From the NCBI GenBank assembly GCA_965655625.1, contig CBFHHA010000008.1:1-64000 (forward strand): DNA of 64,000 nucleotides. The letters are read 5' to 3'. The notes beneath the pieces are model-generated. The model worked only from the letters and a program-made list of their open reading frames with translations. It had not been told where the DNA came from and searched no databases. The DNA comes from CAJJDF01 sp965655625 (lineage in GTDB: Bacteria; Bacteroidota; Bacteroidia; Flavobacteriales_D; CAJJDF01). Shown piece by piece: positions 35,579-46,116 of the stretch (the stretch's first letter is position 1; each line of letters starts with the position of its first letter). Made by a program: the position numbers and the translations under genes.

Positions 35579-38500
35579 GATTTCAACGAATATCAACAGG
35601 GATGCCGATGCTCAATTAGATTACATCGTAACCAAGAATGCGAATGAGGTATATAATCGCATCATTCATAACTATTCTAGAGGACAGAATTCATTTACAA
35701 TCATTGGTTCGTATGGAACTGGTAAGTCTACTTTTCTCTGGGCGCTAGAGCACCACCTGAGAGGGAATACGAAATTCGATAATCCGGTTAATGGTGAATT
35801 TAAAGGAGTCAAGAATTTTGACTTCAAACGAATTGTAGGAGAATCGACTTCATTCAAGGAGAGGTTCTGTATCGAGTTTGGTTTGTCGAAATATATTTTC
35901 TCTTCGAATAAAGAAATTCTGAAGGAATTTGCTGCCCTTTGTGAAGATATTAATTCAAGGAAACGTGCTTTGGTCATTCTGGTTGATGAGTTTGGAAAGC
36001 ACTTGGAGTATATCGCGAAGAATAACCCTGAGGAGATGTATTTCATTCAGGAACTTGCCGAGTTTTGTAATGATGCCAAACGTCAAGTCATTTTAATTAC
36101 AACGCTTCATCAAAACTTTTCGGTTTATGCGAAGGGTTTAACGAAAGCAGAAAAGAGTGAGTGGGATAAGGTAAGGGGAAGACTTATAGATATAGCATTT
36201 GATGAGCCGGTAGAGCAACTATTATTCTTCGCAGCACAGCGTTTGAAAAGTATTGCGGTTCCCGGGAATCTTCAAAAGATCTACAAAGAAACGGTACACA
36301 TTATCGCTAATTCTCAACTTCTTGGTAAAGGTTTAGAGAGTCGATTGGATACATTAGAGGAATTGTTTCCTTTAGAGCCACTTGCAGCAGATGTACTCAC
36401 AAAATCTTTACAGCGTTACGGACAGAATGAACGCTCTCTGTTTACATTTCTTGAGTCACCGGAATTATCTAGAAAGATCCATAACCAGCAAGCGTTCAAT
36501 GTTGCCGATTGTTTTGATTATTTGATAGAAAACTTATCCGCTGAAATTGAAGATGGAGAGAAGAATCCGTTCAAGCCTCAGTGGAAAGCAGCTGTACTAG
36601 CTTTAGAAAAAGCTGAATTCATGTTTGAAGAGTATTATCAAGCGGTTGCAGATATCGTGAAAACGATTTGCTTGGTCAATATCTTCTCGAACAACGCTGG
36701 TCGACTAGATGATAACGTTCTTGTGAGTTATGGAGAGAATGTTCTTGGAATTAAGAACACGGATTCATTACTCAAAGGACTCGTGGAAAAGCGAATCATT
36801 AAATTCTCTAATTACAGATCGAAATACAATTTTATAGATGGTACGGATGTAGATGTAGAGCAAGAGTTAATCAAGGCAGCGCAACATGTTGACCAGGAGA
36901 TAAACCTGATTAGCAGACTGGAGTCTTATTTTGATTTTGGGATCATCCCTGCAAAGCGAATTCAATTTGAATTGGGTACGCCACGTTTCTTTCAGTTCAA
37001 CTTTACGAATGAGTTCACATATGAGGAGCCTACAAATGAAATTGATGGATATATCAATTTAATATTCACTAAAAAGCGGATATTAAAATTAGTTGAAGAG
37101 GGGGGTGAAAATGCTCCTGCTTCTCAAATATTTGTTCTTTTCATGGAGATAGATAAAATTCAAGAAACCATTTTTGAGATCGACAAGATCAACTATGTAA
37201 TCCAAAAGTTTGTTGATGACAAGGTTGCAATGAGAATTCTTAACGAAGAGAAGCTACATCGAACAAATCAGTTAAAGGATTTTGTGGAGGGCGCGTTGTT
37301 CTCAAAAGAAGCGAAAGTCACATGGATCTGGAATTCTAAATTAGACACACTGTATAGCGGGAAAAAGCGCTCGATTAATTCTTACAGGGATTTGAATCGT
37401 CTATTATCGGATGCTGCTCAAATTGCTTATCCTGAGACTCCTTGTTACCGTAATGAAATGGTGAACAAGGAATACTTGTCTTCACCAATACTTACGGCGC
37501 GAAAGGCCTTGATTAGGCAAATTGTAGCCCATGGTGATGAGAAAGATTTAGGATTCGAGGAGAAACGTTTTCCACCGCAGAAAACAATTTACTTATCCTT
37601 ATTAAAGGAGACGGGTATTCACCAAGAGGAGAACGGTCGCTATTTCTTTGGTAAACCCTCTGATCCGAGCTTCGCTCCACTTTGGGAAAAGAGTGAAGAA
37701 GTTCTGAGTAAATCTACCCAATCAAAAATGGCAGTGATTCAATTCTATGATGATTTGAAATCTGGAGGGTTCAAATTGAAACAGGGGTTTTTAGATTTTT
37801 GGGTTCATTTGTTCTTGGTTATTAAGAAAGAGGACTATGGATTGTATTACCAGGATGGAGAATATGTTCCGCACCTGACACCGGAGGTAATGGATCTTGT
37901 TTACAAGCATCCCACGAAATACTTTATCAAAGCACTTTCTGCGGAAGGCGTTCGTTCAGACTATCTAGGGTACTACAAAGAACTAGTAGGATACAACGAA
38001 TCAAATATTAAAGGTCTAGAATCAAGCTATATTACGATCTACGGTAACTTCTTAAGGTTCTATAGAGGCTTAGAGGATTTTACAAAGAAGACGAAGACAG
38101 ATCTTTCAAAATCTAGCCTTGGTGTAAGAGATGCTATTGCGAATGCAAAGGACCCAGAAACAGCTTTGTTTACGAGTATACCTGAGGCATTAGGTTATTA
38201 CGGATTGGAAGAATCTGATCCACGTCTTCAAAATTTCTTAATGGATTTACAAGGTGCGATCCGAGAGATCCGAAGTGCTTACGATTGTCTTGTAGATAAG
38301 ATTGAATTGAACATTAAAGAACATTTGTCAATTGATGTTGACAGTTTCGATGAACTCAAAGAACAACTATTCAAGCTATTCCGTGGAGTGAATAAGAATA
38401 TGATCGCTAATGATAAATTGAAAATATTCTATACACGTGTTGTTTCCCCTTTGGACGTTAAAAATGCGTATTGGGAATCCCTTTGTGATGCTGCGATAGG

Positions 38501-38810
38501 TAAGAAGTTAGACAAGGTAACTGATGATGAAGTTCAGTTGCTCATTGATAGGATGAAAGGGGAATTCAGTACCCTTATAGACCTCGTTGATATTCATAAG
38601 GTTGATCTTGCGGATGACGAAGAAATCATACAGTTTAGTATATTAGACCAATCAGGTGATAAAAATGTTCGTAAAAACCTTATTGTATCTCCTGAAAAGA
38701 TAAAAGCATCAGAAAAACTGCAAGAGCGATTGGAAGGAATACTAGGGGAGGATACAGAAGCAAATAGAATTGCACTATTGCAATTGCTTGAGAAAGAGAT
38801 TAAAAAATAA
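35565..38810 (+). CDS. sspC: Large P-loop ATPase, SspC-like (DNA phosphorothioation)
   Basis: 1081 residues. Walker A GSYGTGKST is at 48-56 and Walker B VILVDEFG at 137-143, followed by a long helical body. Length and position between a DUF4007 gene and a PAPS-reductase-like gene match SspC, the ATPase that couples the sulfur-transfer complex. The stop codon shares a base with the start of sspD. Confidence 0.85.
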   Translation: MATFKISTNINRDADAQLDYIVTKNANEVYNRIIHNYSRGQNSFTIIGSYGTGKSTFLWALEHHLRGNTKFDNPVNGEFKGVKNFDFKRIVGESTSFKERFCIEFGLSKYIFSSNKEILKEFAALCEDINSRKRALVILVDEFGKHLEYIAKNNPEEMYFIQELAEFCNDAKRQVILITTLHQNFSVYAKGLTKAEKSEWDKVRGRLIDIAFDEPVEQLLFFAAQRLKSIAVPGNLQKIYKETVHIIANSQLLGKGLESRLDTLEELFPLEPLAADVLTKSLQRYGQNERSLFTFLESPELSRKIHNQQAFNVADCFDYLIENLSAEIEDGEKNPFKPQWKAAVLALEKAEFMFEEYYQAVADIVKTICLVNIFSNNAGRLDDNVLVSYGENVLGIKNTDSLLKGLVEKRIIKFSNYRSKYNFIDGTDVDVEQELIKAAQHVDQEINLISRLESYFDFGIIPAKRIQFELGTPRFFQFNFTNEFTYEEPTNEIDGYINLIFTKKRILKLVEEGGENAPASQIFVLFMEIDKIQETIFEIDKINYVIQKFVDDKVAMRILNEEKLHRTNQLKDFVEGALFSKEAKVTWIWNSKLDTLYSGKKRSINSYRDLNRLLSDAAQIAYPETPCYRNEMVNKEYLSSPILTARKALIRQIVAHGDEKDLGFEEKRFPPQKTIYLSLLKETGIHQEENGRYFFGKPSDPSFAPLWEKSEEVLSKSTQSKMAVIQFYDDLKSGGFKLKQGFLDFWVHLFLVIKKEDYGLYYQDGEYVPHLTPEVMDLVYKHPTKYFIKALSAEGVRSDYLGYYKELVGYNESNIKGLESSYITIYGNFLRFYRGLEDFTKKTKTDLSKSSLGVRDAIANAKDPETALFTSIPEALGYYGLEESDPRLQNFLMDLQGAIREIRSAYDCLVDKIELNIKEHLSIDVDSFDELKEQLFKLFRGVNKNMIANDKLKIFYTRVVSPLDVKNAYWESLCDAAIGKKLDKVTDDEVQLLIDRMKGEFSTLIDLVDIHKVDLADDEEIIQFSILDQSGDKNVRKNLIVSPEKIKASEKLQERLEGILGEDTEANRIALLQLLEKEIKK

Positions 38811-39928
38811 TGACAGAAGTAAAGCACATATTGGGAATATCAGGAGGGAAGGATAGTGCTGCCTTGGCATTGTACCTTAACCAAATGTATCCAGAAATAA
38901 ATGTTGAATATTATACGTGTGATACAGGACGGGAACTAAATGAGACATATAAACTCATTGAGCGCCTAGAGAGTAGAATGGGACAGAGGATTAAGCTGCT
39001 AGATGCGGTAGATCTAGACAATGTCGCAGATAGTTCTCCATTTGATCATTTCTTATCATTGTACGGAGGCTATTTACCTTCCTCTACTTCTCGTTGGTGC
39101 ACAAAGAAACTAAAGTTAGAGCCTTTTGAGAATTACATCGGAGATGAATCTACGATTTCATATGTTGGAATCCGTGGAGATGAAGATCGTGATGGTTATA
39201 TTTCAAAGAAGCAAACAGTTCAATCAATCTTTCCATTCAGAAAGAATATCTGGAGTGAGGATGTGAACAGACTAATCTTGAGTAACACTAATCAGGATCG
39301 ATTTATTGAAGTTGCGAAAGAAGTTGTAGATCCCATTTACTTGGATCGATTTATAGGGTATGCGGAAACGCCTATTTCTTCAACTTTTAATCTAAAGCAA
39401 AAACTAAATGCGTTGTTGGATGTAAGCATTAAGTCATACAACCATGTGGTATTTCAATTATTGAAAGACACTGATTACCCTGTTGGGCAGTTAGAATCAT
39501 TTCCTCTTATAGATAATGAAGAAAATCTTGTATTAGAAGACATCTTCAACTTATTAGAGGATTCTGGTGTCGGTATTCCAGCCTACTACAAACCACTCGA
39601 ATATGAAGTGGAAATTGATGGCGAAATCAAAAAGGGCACATACAGTCGCAGTCGTTCAGGATGTTTCTTTTGTTTCTACCAACAAAAAATCGAATGGGTT
39701 TGGTTATTAGAACATCATCCCGATTTGTTTGAAAAGGCAATCGAATACGAAAAGGATGGTTACTCTTGGATGGATACAGAAACCTTAGAAGAGTTGCGTC
39801 AGTCTGACCGCGTAGCGGCTATAAAGAAAGAACACTATTTACGAATGAACCGAAACAACCAACAAAAGTCTTGGAAGGACCAAATCCTTGATGCAGATGG
39901 TGAGGGTTGTGCAAGTTGTTTTATTTAA
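38810..39928 (+). CDS. sspD: PAPS-reductase-like ATP pyrophosphatase, SspD/DndC type
   Basis: The PP-loop SGGKDSA is at residues 11-17. A CTKKLK motif and a later SGCFFCFYQQK supply cysteines as in DndC and SspD, which activate DNA and accept sulfur from the desulfurase. The C-terminus has another CASC pair. 372 residues, shorter than DndC (about 500). It follows sspC without a gap, which fixes the sspBCD order. Confidence 0.85.
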   Translation: MTEVKHILGISGGKDSAALALYLNQMYPEINVEYYTCDTGRELNETYKLIERLESRMGQRIKLLDAVDLDNVADSSPFDHFLSLYGGYLPSSTSRWCTKKLKLEPFENYIGDESTISYVGIRGDEDRDGYISKKQTVQSIFPFRKNIWSEDVNRLILSNTNQDRFIEVAKEVVDPIYLDRFIGYAETPISSTFNLKQKLNALLDVSIKSYNHVVFQLLKDTDYPVGQLESFPLIDNEENLVLEDIFNLLEDSGVGIPAYYKPLEYEVEIDGEIKKGTYSRSRSGCFFCFYQQKIEWVWLLEHHPDLFEKAIEYEKDGYSWMDTETLEELRQSDRVAAIKKEHYLRMNRNNQQKSWKDQILDADGEGCASCFI

Positions 39929-39951
39929 GAGTTAGATGTCAAGAATAGATC

Positions 39952-40751
39952 ATGTACATTGACAAATTAAAATTAAAATCTTTTGGCCCCTTTGAAGAAC
40001 TTTGCTTAAACTTTCATCAAAGAAGTTTAAATCTAGTTTTTGGCAATAATGGAGCCGGAAAAATCCAAATAGTAGCTGGAATAATTGGAGCAGTTTCTCC
40101 GTCTCATGAGCTTTTTATATAATCGAATCCACAAGTTACACTGATAGTGAGTTAAACATTTCTCTAATAGAAAATAATCAGGTTGAGAACACATTAATTG
40201 CAAGATCATCTGAGACCGAAAGCGGTCTTTTTGTTAGAACAACCAATGCTGGAAAAATATCTAAGAAACTTTATGAAGTTGCTAAAAATGAGAAGATGCC
40301 TTCACTTCTTTTAAACTTTTCGCTTCATTCTGAAACACTAGATAAACGCTCAATTCTATATATTCTTAAGAAAGTGCCAAAAGATATTCCATTAGAACTA
40401 TGGAATACCATACGTGATATTATAATTGATGGAATGAATTCTCCAACTCTATCGGTATGGCCATATGTTTTCTTACTTGCAAAGGAAATACATCTAAGAC
40501 GCAAATACTCGAACTCAATCCCCCTATTGGTTGACCTACCTACTTTATTTAATTCTGATTTTGTTCCACTTTTGCTAGATATTTTGAACGAGTTAGCAAA
40601 ATATGACCAAGTAATTCTATTCTTAAAAGAAGAAGGTAAAATCCAAGAGTCAATAGACGAATATCAAGTCCTTTATACATTGCCAAACAAAATTTCAACT
40701 CAAAAGCATTATTTATTTGGAGACTCCAACTTGATTTTATTTCCACAATAA
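39952..40751 (+). pseudogene. Broken AAA/ABC-type ATPase gene
   Basis: The ATG at 39952 opens MYIDKLKLKSFGPFEELCL and a degraded Walker A (GNNGAGKIQ, with GK followed by I instead of S/T). A stop at about 40120 is bypassed by a one-base frame shift into a second frame that runs to 40751 and ends with a Walker-B-like LLVDLPT segment. It is about 265 codons in total, without the long coiled coil of SMC proteins. Remnant of a gene that belonged between the two halves of the system, or a decayed inserted gene. Confidence 0.75.
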
Positions 40752-41010
40752 AATCGTCAGCTAAGAAAACCAAATTTGCAAAACTAAACGGTTATGCAAA
40801 TGAATCTCTAAACTACTTGTAAGGCTGAACAGTAGATCATTTATACTTATTAAAGGAAGTACTCAATTGGAAACTTTATAGGTTTGACTCTCTGTAGAAT
40901 TTTATCACTGAACAATAACGTGTCTCTGGACGATTGTTGAACAATTATTTTTTTGTTGAGTTTGCGAATTACAGTGCATCACTCAAGTCTTCTTTAAATA
41001 GAAATTCAAT

Positions 41011-41514
41011 TTATTTCAACACCATATCCAAAAACGAAGTTGGATTTAAAAAGTGATTTGGGTTATCGTTGATTTTATCTCTAATCAAATTCAACCCACC
41101 ATTCGTATAGGACTCCATTGTTGTTATTAACTGCTTCACGGCATCATCTTCACTAACCTCACCTTTTTCCAATTGAATTAGGTCAATGTCCGTTTTAGCA
41201 AGCACCGCCATAAACATAAACTCCTGTAGATTACTAAAGTCCTTGCGCAACGAAGACTTATTCCCCCAGTACTGAATATGATGACTAAAGTCTGTTTTCT
41301 TCTCATCCTTCTCAATAGGAGTGAATTCATTCTCATACAACCCCAAAAAGAAAGCGTACATGTACAACTCGTAATTAGTACTATAATGCTTTCCTAAATT
41401 CAGCTTCTTTTCTCCTTCAGCACCATATTTTTGTGATAATGCTGTAAATAAATCTTTGTGGTGAACACTATATTTAGGAATTCTTGTTTTCCACTTATCA
41501 AATAAACTTTCCAT
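41011..41514 (-). CDS. Small protein of the phosphorothioation-linked operon (167 aa)
   Basis: 167 residues, last gene of the leftward operon and separated from the ATPase gene by 1 bp. Features are helical (FTALSQKYGAEGEKKLNLGKHYSTNYELYMYAFFLGLYENEF) with no catalytic motif I recognise. Its placement with a PLD-helicase and an SMC-like ATPase suggests it is a subunit of the restriction side. Not DndE, which has a different sequence. Confidence 0.65.
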   Translation of the reverse strand: MESLFDKWKTRIPKYSVHHKDLFTALSQKYGAEGEKKLNLGKHYSTNYELYMYAFFLGLYENEFTPIEKDEKKTDFSHHIQYWGNKSSLRKDFSNLQEFMFMAVLAKTDIDLIQLEKGEVSEDDAVKQLITTMESYTNGGLNLIRDKINDNPNHFLNPTSFLDMVLK

Positions 41515-41515
41515 A

Positions 41516-43663
41516 TTACAATGAAATTACTTCAGTATTAATCGTTTCTAGGTTCTTTGGATCAAATGGTCTTTCCAGTCTAATCCAGAACGCCTTGTTT
41601 CTTTTAACATCTTCAAAATCCTTCTTAATTTCCAACGCATTTGATGAATCACTAGTTGCTAAGAAATCCTTTAACAATAAAATCTTTTGGTTTCCAGTCT
41701 CGTAAATTAAGTTTAGAAATTCTGTTGTTTTGTTATCTCCAAATGATGATGTTGGAGCATCGAAAATTAACGGATATTTTTCTTCTCTAGCTTCTGAGGC
41801 TAATTCAGAAATAGCAAACAAAATCGATATATGCATTGACGTTAAAAGAGAAGTGTTTGGCTTATAGAATATACGCCCATTCTCTTCCAATTCTGCATCA
41901 ATAGTTAAACTGTCCTGTCGTTGTAGCTTTGTAAAAACGATCGTCCCTGTGAATGAATCCACATTAATTCGACCAAAGAATTCATTAGATTTATCTTGCA
42001 GTTTTTGAATGAATTCGTCAAACTTTTGAGATTTCGTTTCATTAAAAATTGTCTCAATATCTCTGAGAATCTCACGAGTCTTGACTAGGAAGTTGTTCGC
42101 TGACTCTAAATCTATTTTATCCTTTTCGGCTTTCATCCTCTTAAGCTGAGCTTCAACGTCTTCTAAAGAAGCGCCTTCTCTCAATAAAAGTTTGTTCTTT
42201 ATGGTCAAATCATCTTGCCAGGCCGTATAGTTCTTGAGTACATCATCTAAATCATCTTCCTTAAGTTTGGAGTCACCCAAAACTTTATCACGCTCCTCCT
42301 TTTCTTTCTCAAGATCTTTTTCGAGTTGAGCAATATCCTCTTTGCGCTTTTCATTAAACTCAAAAAGATCCTTTATATCTGTTTTAACCGAACGTAGATC
42401 TTTCAAGCTATCTTCGTGCATTGTGTTCAGTGTTACAAGCCGTGAGGTATAATCAAACTCAAACAGCTCCTCCTCATCCTCCTCGTCTTCTGCTTCTTGA
42501 GATGCAAGGTAATTCTTCAAACGAGTTATCATAAACTCATACGCTTCAGATCCTTTTGGCGCTTCTCGATTGCACACCTTACACAATTCAGCATCTAGCA
42601 TCTCTTCCATCACTGCCTTTGACGGTACAGTGACTGGGAGTGGAATAGCATTCTTCAATAATTCATCCTTGAGCTTCTTCTCCCCCTCTTTCTTTCCTTT
42701 CTCTTTGTCAAATTCAGTCTGAAGACGTCTCTTTTCTTTACTCAATTCGTTGATCTTATCCGCAAACTCTTTCTGAATCGATTCGAAATTCACCAAAATC
42801 CAATTCTCATCAAAGAGGCTTTCAGTGTAATTTTCATTAATCAACCCATTCGTGTCATGAATTTTCTTCTGAATTTTATCAATACGCTCATTGATCGTTT
42901 TTAACGCCTTAGAATTATTCACAAACTTCCCTGCCGCTTTGATCAAATCCTTTAATTTATCAATCTCTTTTTCCGCCGCACCTATTTGGACCTCAATTTG
43001 TTTTTTCTTCCTTTCAAGTAATTTAATGTCGGCATCTAATACGTTGTATTGAGCAAATTTCTTCTTGTCCTTCTTGGTGGAATCTTCCACTGCCTTTTGA
43101 GCCTTTGCCTCAAGGAACTCACCTTTCTTTGAATATTTCTCGTAATACTTGGCTGCTTGAGAAAAATTATTGATCAGTATTTCAAGAGCAGTCGTATTCT
43201 GAAAAATATCTAACTCACTTTCACCCTTAAACATTGAATACCTTCTTATTTCACTTGGAAATACTCTGTCGAGTAAATTTTGACCATCCACTGGTGTTCT
43301 ACTACCGTCGCGAGTTTCTTCCGCACCTTGCAATGTCAAATTCGAAGTTTCAAAATCACCACCTGACAACTTTTTAACGTTGAAACTTTTGGATACAACT
43401 TGCTTTTCATTGAATTGTTCAGTTGTAATCGATACTTTCACTTTTAGCTCTTCCCCTTCATCCAATTCTCCAAGTGCTTTAGCTGAAACTAAACTATTCA
43501 AGTCATCGCTTGTTCTTTTAAACAACCATTCAAGCGCTTCAAAGAATTTCGTTTTACCTTCTCCATTTTCACCTAGCACAATATTCAACCCATCACAAAG
43601 CTCAAATTCTTTGACACCGTAGTAGCATAGGAAATTCTCTATTGATATCTTTTTTATTATCAT
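41516..43663 (-). CDS. SMC/Rad50-like ATPase of the restriction side
   Basis: 715 residues with Walker A GENGEGKT at 31-38, a coiled-coil body (about 190-560), a CKVC pair at 361-364 that may act as a zinc hook, and a C-terminal Walker B (LIFDAPTSSFGDN). The architecture is that of DndD and related ATPases, but the N-terminal sequence differs from DndD. It overlaps the upstream small gene by 4 bp. Likely powers DNA sensing or cleavage in the defence complex. Confidence 0.8.
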   Translation of the reverse strand: MIIKKISIENFLCYYGVKEFELCDGLNIVLGENGEGKTKFFEALEWLFKRTSDDLNSLVSAKALGELDEGEELKVKVSITTEQFNEKQVVSKSFNVKKLSGGDFETSNLTLQGAEETRDGSRTPVDGQNLLDRVFPSEIRRYSMFKGESELDIFQNTTALEILINNFSQAAKYYEKYSKKGEFLEAKAQKAVEDSTKKDKKKFAQYNVLDADIKLLERKKKQIEVQIGAAEKEIDKLKDLIKAAGKFVNNSKALKTINERIDKIQKKIHDTNGLINENYTESLFDENWILVNFESIQKEFADKINELSKEKRRLQTEFDKEKGKKEGEKKLKDELLKNAIPLPVTVPSKAVMEEMLDAELCKVCNREAPKGSEAYEFMITRLKNYLASQEAEDEEDEEELFEFDYTSRLVTLNTMHEDSLKDLRSVKTDIKDLFEFNEKRKEDIAQLEKDLEKEKEERDKVLGDSKLKEDDLDDVLKNYTAWQDDLTIKNKLLLREGASLEDVEAQLKRMKAEKDKIDLESANNFLVKTREILRDIETIFNETKSQKFDEFIQKLQDKSNEFFGRINVDSFTGTIVFTKLQRQDSLTIDAELEENGRIFYKPNTSLLTSMHISILFAISELASEAREEKYPLIFDAPTSSFGDNKTTEFLNLIYETGNQKILLLKDFLATSDSSNALEIKKDFEDVKRNKAFWIRLERPFDPKNLETINTEVISL

Positions 43664-43893
43664 ACCGCTTCCTGATTTAAAAATTGAATTATCTTTTTCT
43701 GTAATGCTGAGTCTGACTCTGCCGGAACCTTTTCTTGCGATTCAACAATCAGTGCAATTGTCTGAATAATCACATGGTTTGAAGAAAGTCCTTCCCTCAA
43801 GTTGTTGGGTAAATCAGATTGATCAATCCCATATTTATCCTTAACAATGGGGTGTTTTACAAAACTTACAAAAATGTCATCTTTTCTAGCCAT
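43660..43893 (-). CDS. Small protein associated with DNA-modification systems (77 aa)
   Basis: 77 residues (MARKDDIFVSFVKHPIVKDKYGI...), no motif I can name. I recall small 'DNA phosphorothioation-associated' proteins of this size encoded beside dnd and ssp operons, but the identity was not checked. It is 6 bp from the helicase gene and overlaps the SMC-like gene by 4 bp, so it is certainly part of the operon. Confidence 0.6.
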   Translation of the reverse strand: MARKDDIFVSFVKHPIVKDKYGIDQSDLPNNLREGLSSNHVIIQTIALIVESQEKVPAESDSALQKKIIQFLNQEAV

Positions 43894-43899
43894 AGTATG

Positions 43900-46116
43900 T
43901 TATTTGCAAAATTCGTTGATGTTCAAATTATAAAATTCCAGAATCTCTTTCAGGGAATTATAAGTGTCAGTTTTATTGATTGCTAAACACGCAAAGTCTG
44001 CGACACGCAAAAGTTCGGTTTTAACTAAATTTCTTTCCATTTCATAACTAGTGTCTGTTGAATCAGAATTTGGAATTACTACCAAATCATGAATCGTTGC
44101 ATGTGTCTTGTCCTTGTGTAACCTCAACACTCTTCCTCTTCTTTGAATAAACTGTCTTGGGTTTCCTGTACTTGCACAGAATATTGCAAGCTCTGAACGT
44201 GGTACATCTACACCTTCATCCAAACACTTCATTGAAGTGAGAACGTGTAGATCTCCCTTTTCATACTTCTCTAATACACTCGAACGATCGGAAGATCCTG
44301 ATGTAAATGGGTTAACCATTACGAAATCATCCACATCTCTAACCGCTCTTGTGTACTCGTGGATCAATCTAATATCATCGTCATCTTCCTCATCAACATC
44401 AACCTGACTGTAATCAGGTTCTAGGCCCTCGGGCACATAAACCAAAGTATATTTCAAGTTGTCACGTTTTCTAAACTCCTCTTTCAATATCTGCTTAAAG
44501 ACATCTAGTTTGTTTGCTGCTTTATGAATAATTCTTTTGCGCTTCAACAACAAGCGCTCAACCATTTCGTCCTTTTTATAAGTTCCTGTCTTAGGGTCCA
44601 AATAGTTCATTAATTGCTTGGAAATCTTGGCGTATTCTACTTGTTCTTCATCATTCAAATGAACAACATGAGGGTGGTATTCATAAGGACACAGCCACTT
44701 CATTTCAAGAGCTTTCTTCATAGAGAAAGAAACTATATATGGTGGTTCATCATTGAAGAACTCATTAATCGCAAAATTCCCAGCATCATCATATTTTCGA
44801 TCGGGTGTAGCAGAAAGTCCTATTCTCTTCTGAAGATGGATTTCTGGTAAAATCCTTAAGATACTTGACGACCCTAAATTGTGCGCTTCATCCGCAATAA
44901 ACAGAGTAGAATCTGGCAGTTGTTTGAAGTGGGTTTGAAACTTCCTCCTGGTCAAAGAAGCATAAGTGACAATTACAATGAAAGATGTATCAATCAACTT
45001 GGACGCTGTGTTGAAGAATGCTAAATTCTTATCCCAACTTTCTCTAGAACTAACTGTAATTACATTTCTAAAATTGAACTTTGCACATTCTTCCTTCCAC
45101 TGCTCTACTAATGCTAATGTAGGAACAACTACTACAGCTTTATACGTTTTTTTATCCCCACTTTTCTGATATTCGTTCAGCAAGCAATTCAGCGAGGTAA
45201 TTGTCTTTCCAGTTCCGGTTGCCATTGCAAAGACACCTTTATATCCATTCTTGACCCAATTTTCATACGCTTCTTGCTGGTATTCGCGAGGACCTGTTGG
45301 GTATGGGAATTTAGGTTCACGCATTACTCGTTCGAACTCAGTATGAATGTATTTAATGGTCTTTTGAAGTTTCTTATTATCGAAAGAACTTGCTTTTCGT
45401 TGAATAAGGTCGTCTTCTTGTATTATCAGTTCATCGATATCAGGACTTCCAAATTCACTCTTTATTGCAACTTTTACTTGATCAATATCTAAGTAGTTTA
45501 CTATTTCAGATTTACCTGAAAAGATATCCTCAAAATCCTTCTTCTGACGAGCAATCATTTTACTCGATCGTGAGTTTTCCCAGCTAAGAAAAGCGTCGAG
45601 TTCTTCAAGGTTCTCCAATAATCCAAATGCAGTAAAATTGCATGAAGCCTTAAACCCAACAACGTCATTACCATCTGAGAAAATTCCACTTTTATAATGA
45701 ACAATCCCTTTTCGCCCCTTTGGGGTAACAACTTTAATTTGAATTCGGTCTTGTGAAATCAAATAAGATAAACATTGAAAGAAATGGGTCCCATAATCGT
45801 CCAACGAATCTTTTAGTCTTCGAATATCTCTTAAATCGATCGGAGCATTTTCAACTTCACTTTCTTGTCCTAGCTTAATTGCTTCTTTGTCTTGTTCTGA
45901 AAGAATATTGTTCACTACAAGCCTTAAAACTCCTCCGTTATGGATGAATTTTGCGAACCCCAAAGAAAGAACGTTGATCGCAGCTGAACTGAAGTAACCG
46001 AGTAGTAGATCAATTGATGTACTGTTGTTTAAACCATTCAAATAGAATTCTAGGGGTTCATTTTCTGAACCTGTTCTGTAAGACCTATCTTCCGACCAAC
46101 CTACTTCTTTAAGCAT
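43900..46116 (-). CDS. PLD-nuclease / DEAH helicase, phosphorothioation-linked restriction enzyme
   Basis: 738 residues. The N-terminal phospholipase-D-like nuclease domain has H140-x-K142, D148 and SxN160 in the expected order. A superfamily 2 helicase follows, with Walker A MATGTGKT at 298-305, DEAH at 409-412, SATP and the later motif GNPRQFIQRRGRVLR. This combination matches my recollection of the DNA phosphorothioation system restriction enzyme family (from memory). It shares 8 bp with the end of sspA. In context it is expected to cut or degrade unmodified DNA. Confidence 0.8.
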   Translation of the reverse strand: MLKEVGWSEDRSYRTGSENEPLEFYLNGLNNSTSIDLLLGYFSSAAINVLSLGFAKFIHNGGVLRLVVNNILSEQDKEAIKLGQESEVENAPIDLRDIRRLKDSLDDYGTHFFQCLSYLISQDRIQIKVVTPKGRKGIVHYKSGIFSDGNDVVGFKASCNFTAFGLLENLEELDAFLSWENSRSSKMIARQKKDFEDIFSGKSEIVNYLDIDQVKVAIKSEFGSPDIDELIIQEDDLIQRKASSFDNKKLQKTIKYIHTEFERVMREPKFPYPTGPREYQQEAYENWVKNGYKGVFAMATGTGKTITSLNCLLNEYQKSGDKKTYKAVVVVPTLALVEQWKEECAKFNFRNVITVSSRESWDKNLAFFNTASKLIDTSFIVIVTYASLTRRKFQTHFKQLPDSTLFIADEAHNLGSSSILRILPEIHLQKRIGLSATPDRKYDDAGNFAINEFFNDEPPYIVSFSMKKALEMKWLCPYEYHPHVVHLNDEEQVEYAKISKQLMNYLDPKTGTYKKDEMVERLLLKRKRIIHKAANKLDVFKQILKEEFRKRDNLKYTLVYVPEGLEPDYSQVDVDEEDDDDIRLIHEYTRAVRDVDDFVMVNPFTSGSSDRSSVLEKYEKGDLHVLTSMKCLDEGVDVPRSELAIFCASTGNPRQFIQRRGRVLRLHKDKTHATIHDLVVIPNSDSTDTSYEMERNLVKTELLRVADFACLAINKTDTYNSLKEILEFYNLNINEFCK

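Noticed and set aside
34703..39928. Dnd (dndBCDE) system
   Set aside because: No DndB or DndE is seen; DUF4007 plus large ATPase plus short PP-loop protein fits Ssp better than Dnd.
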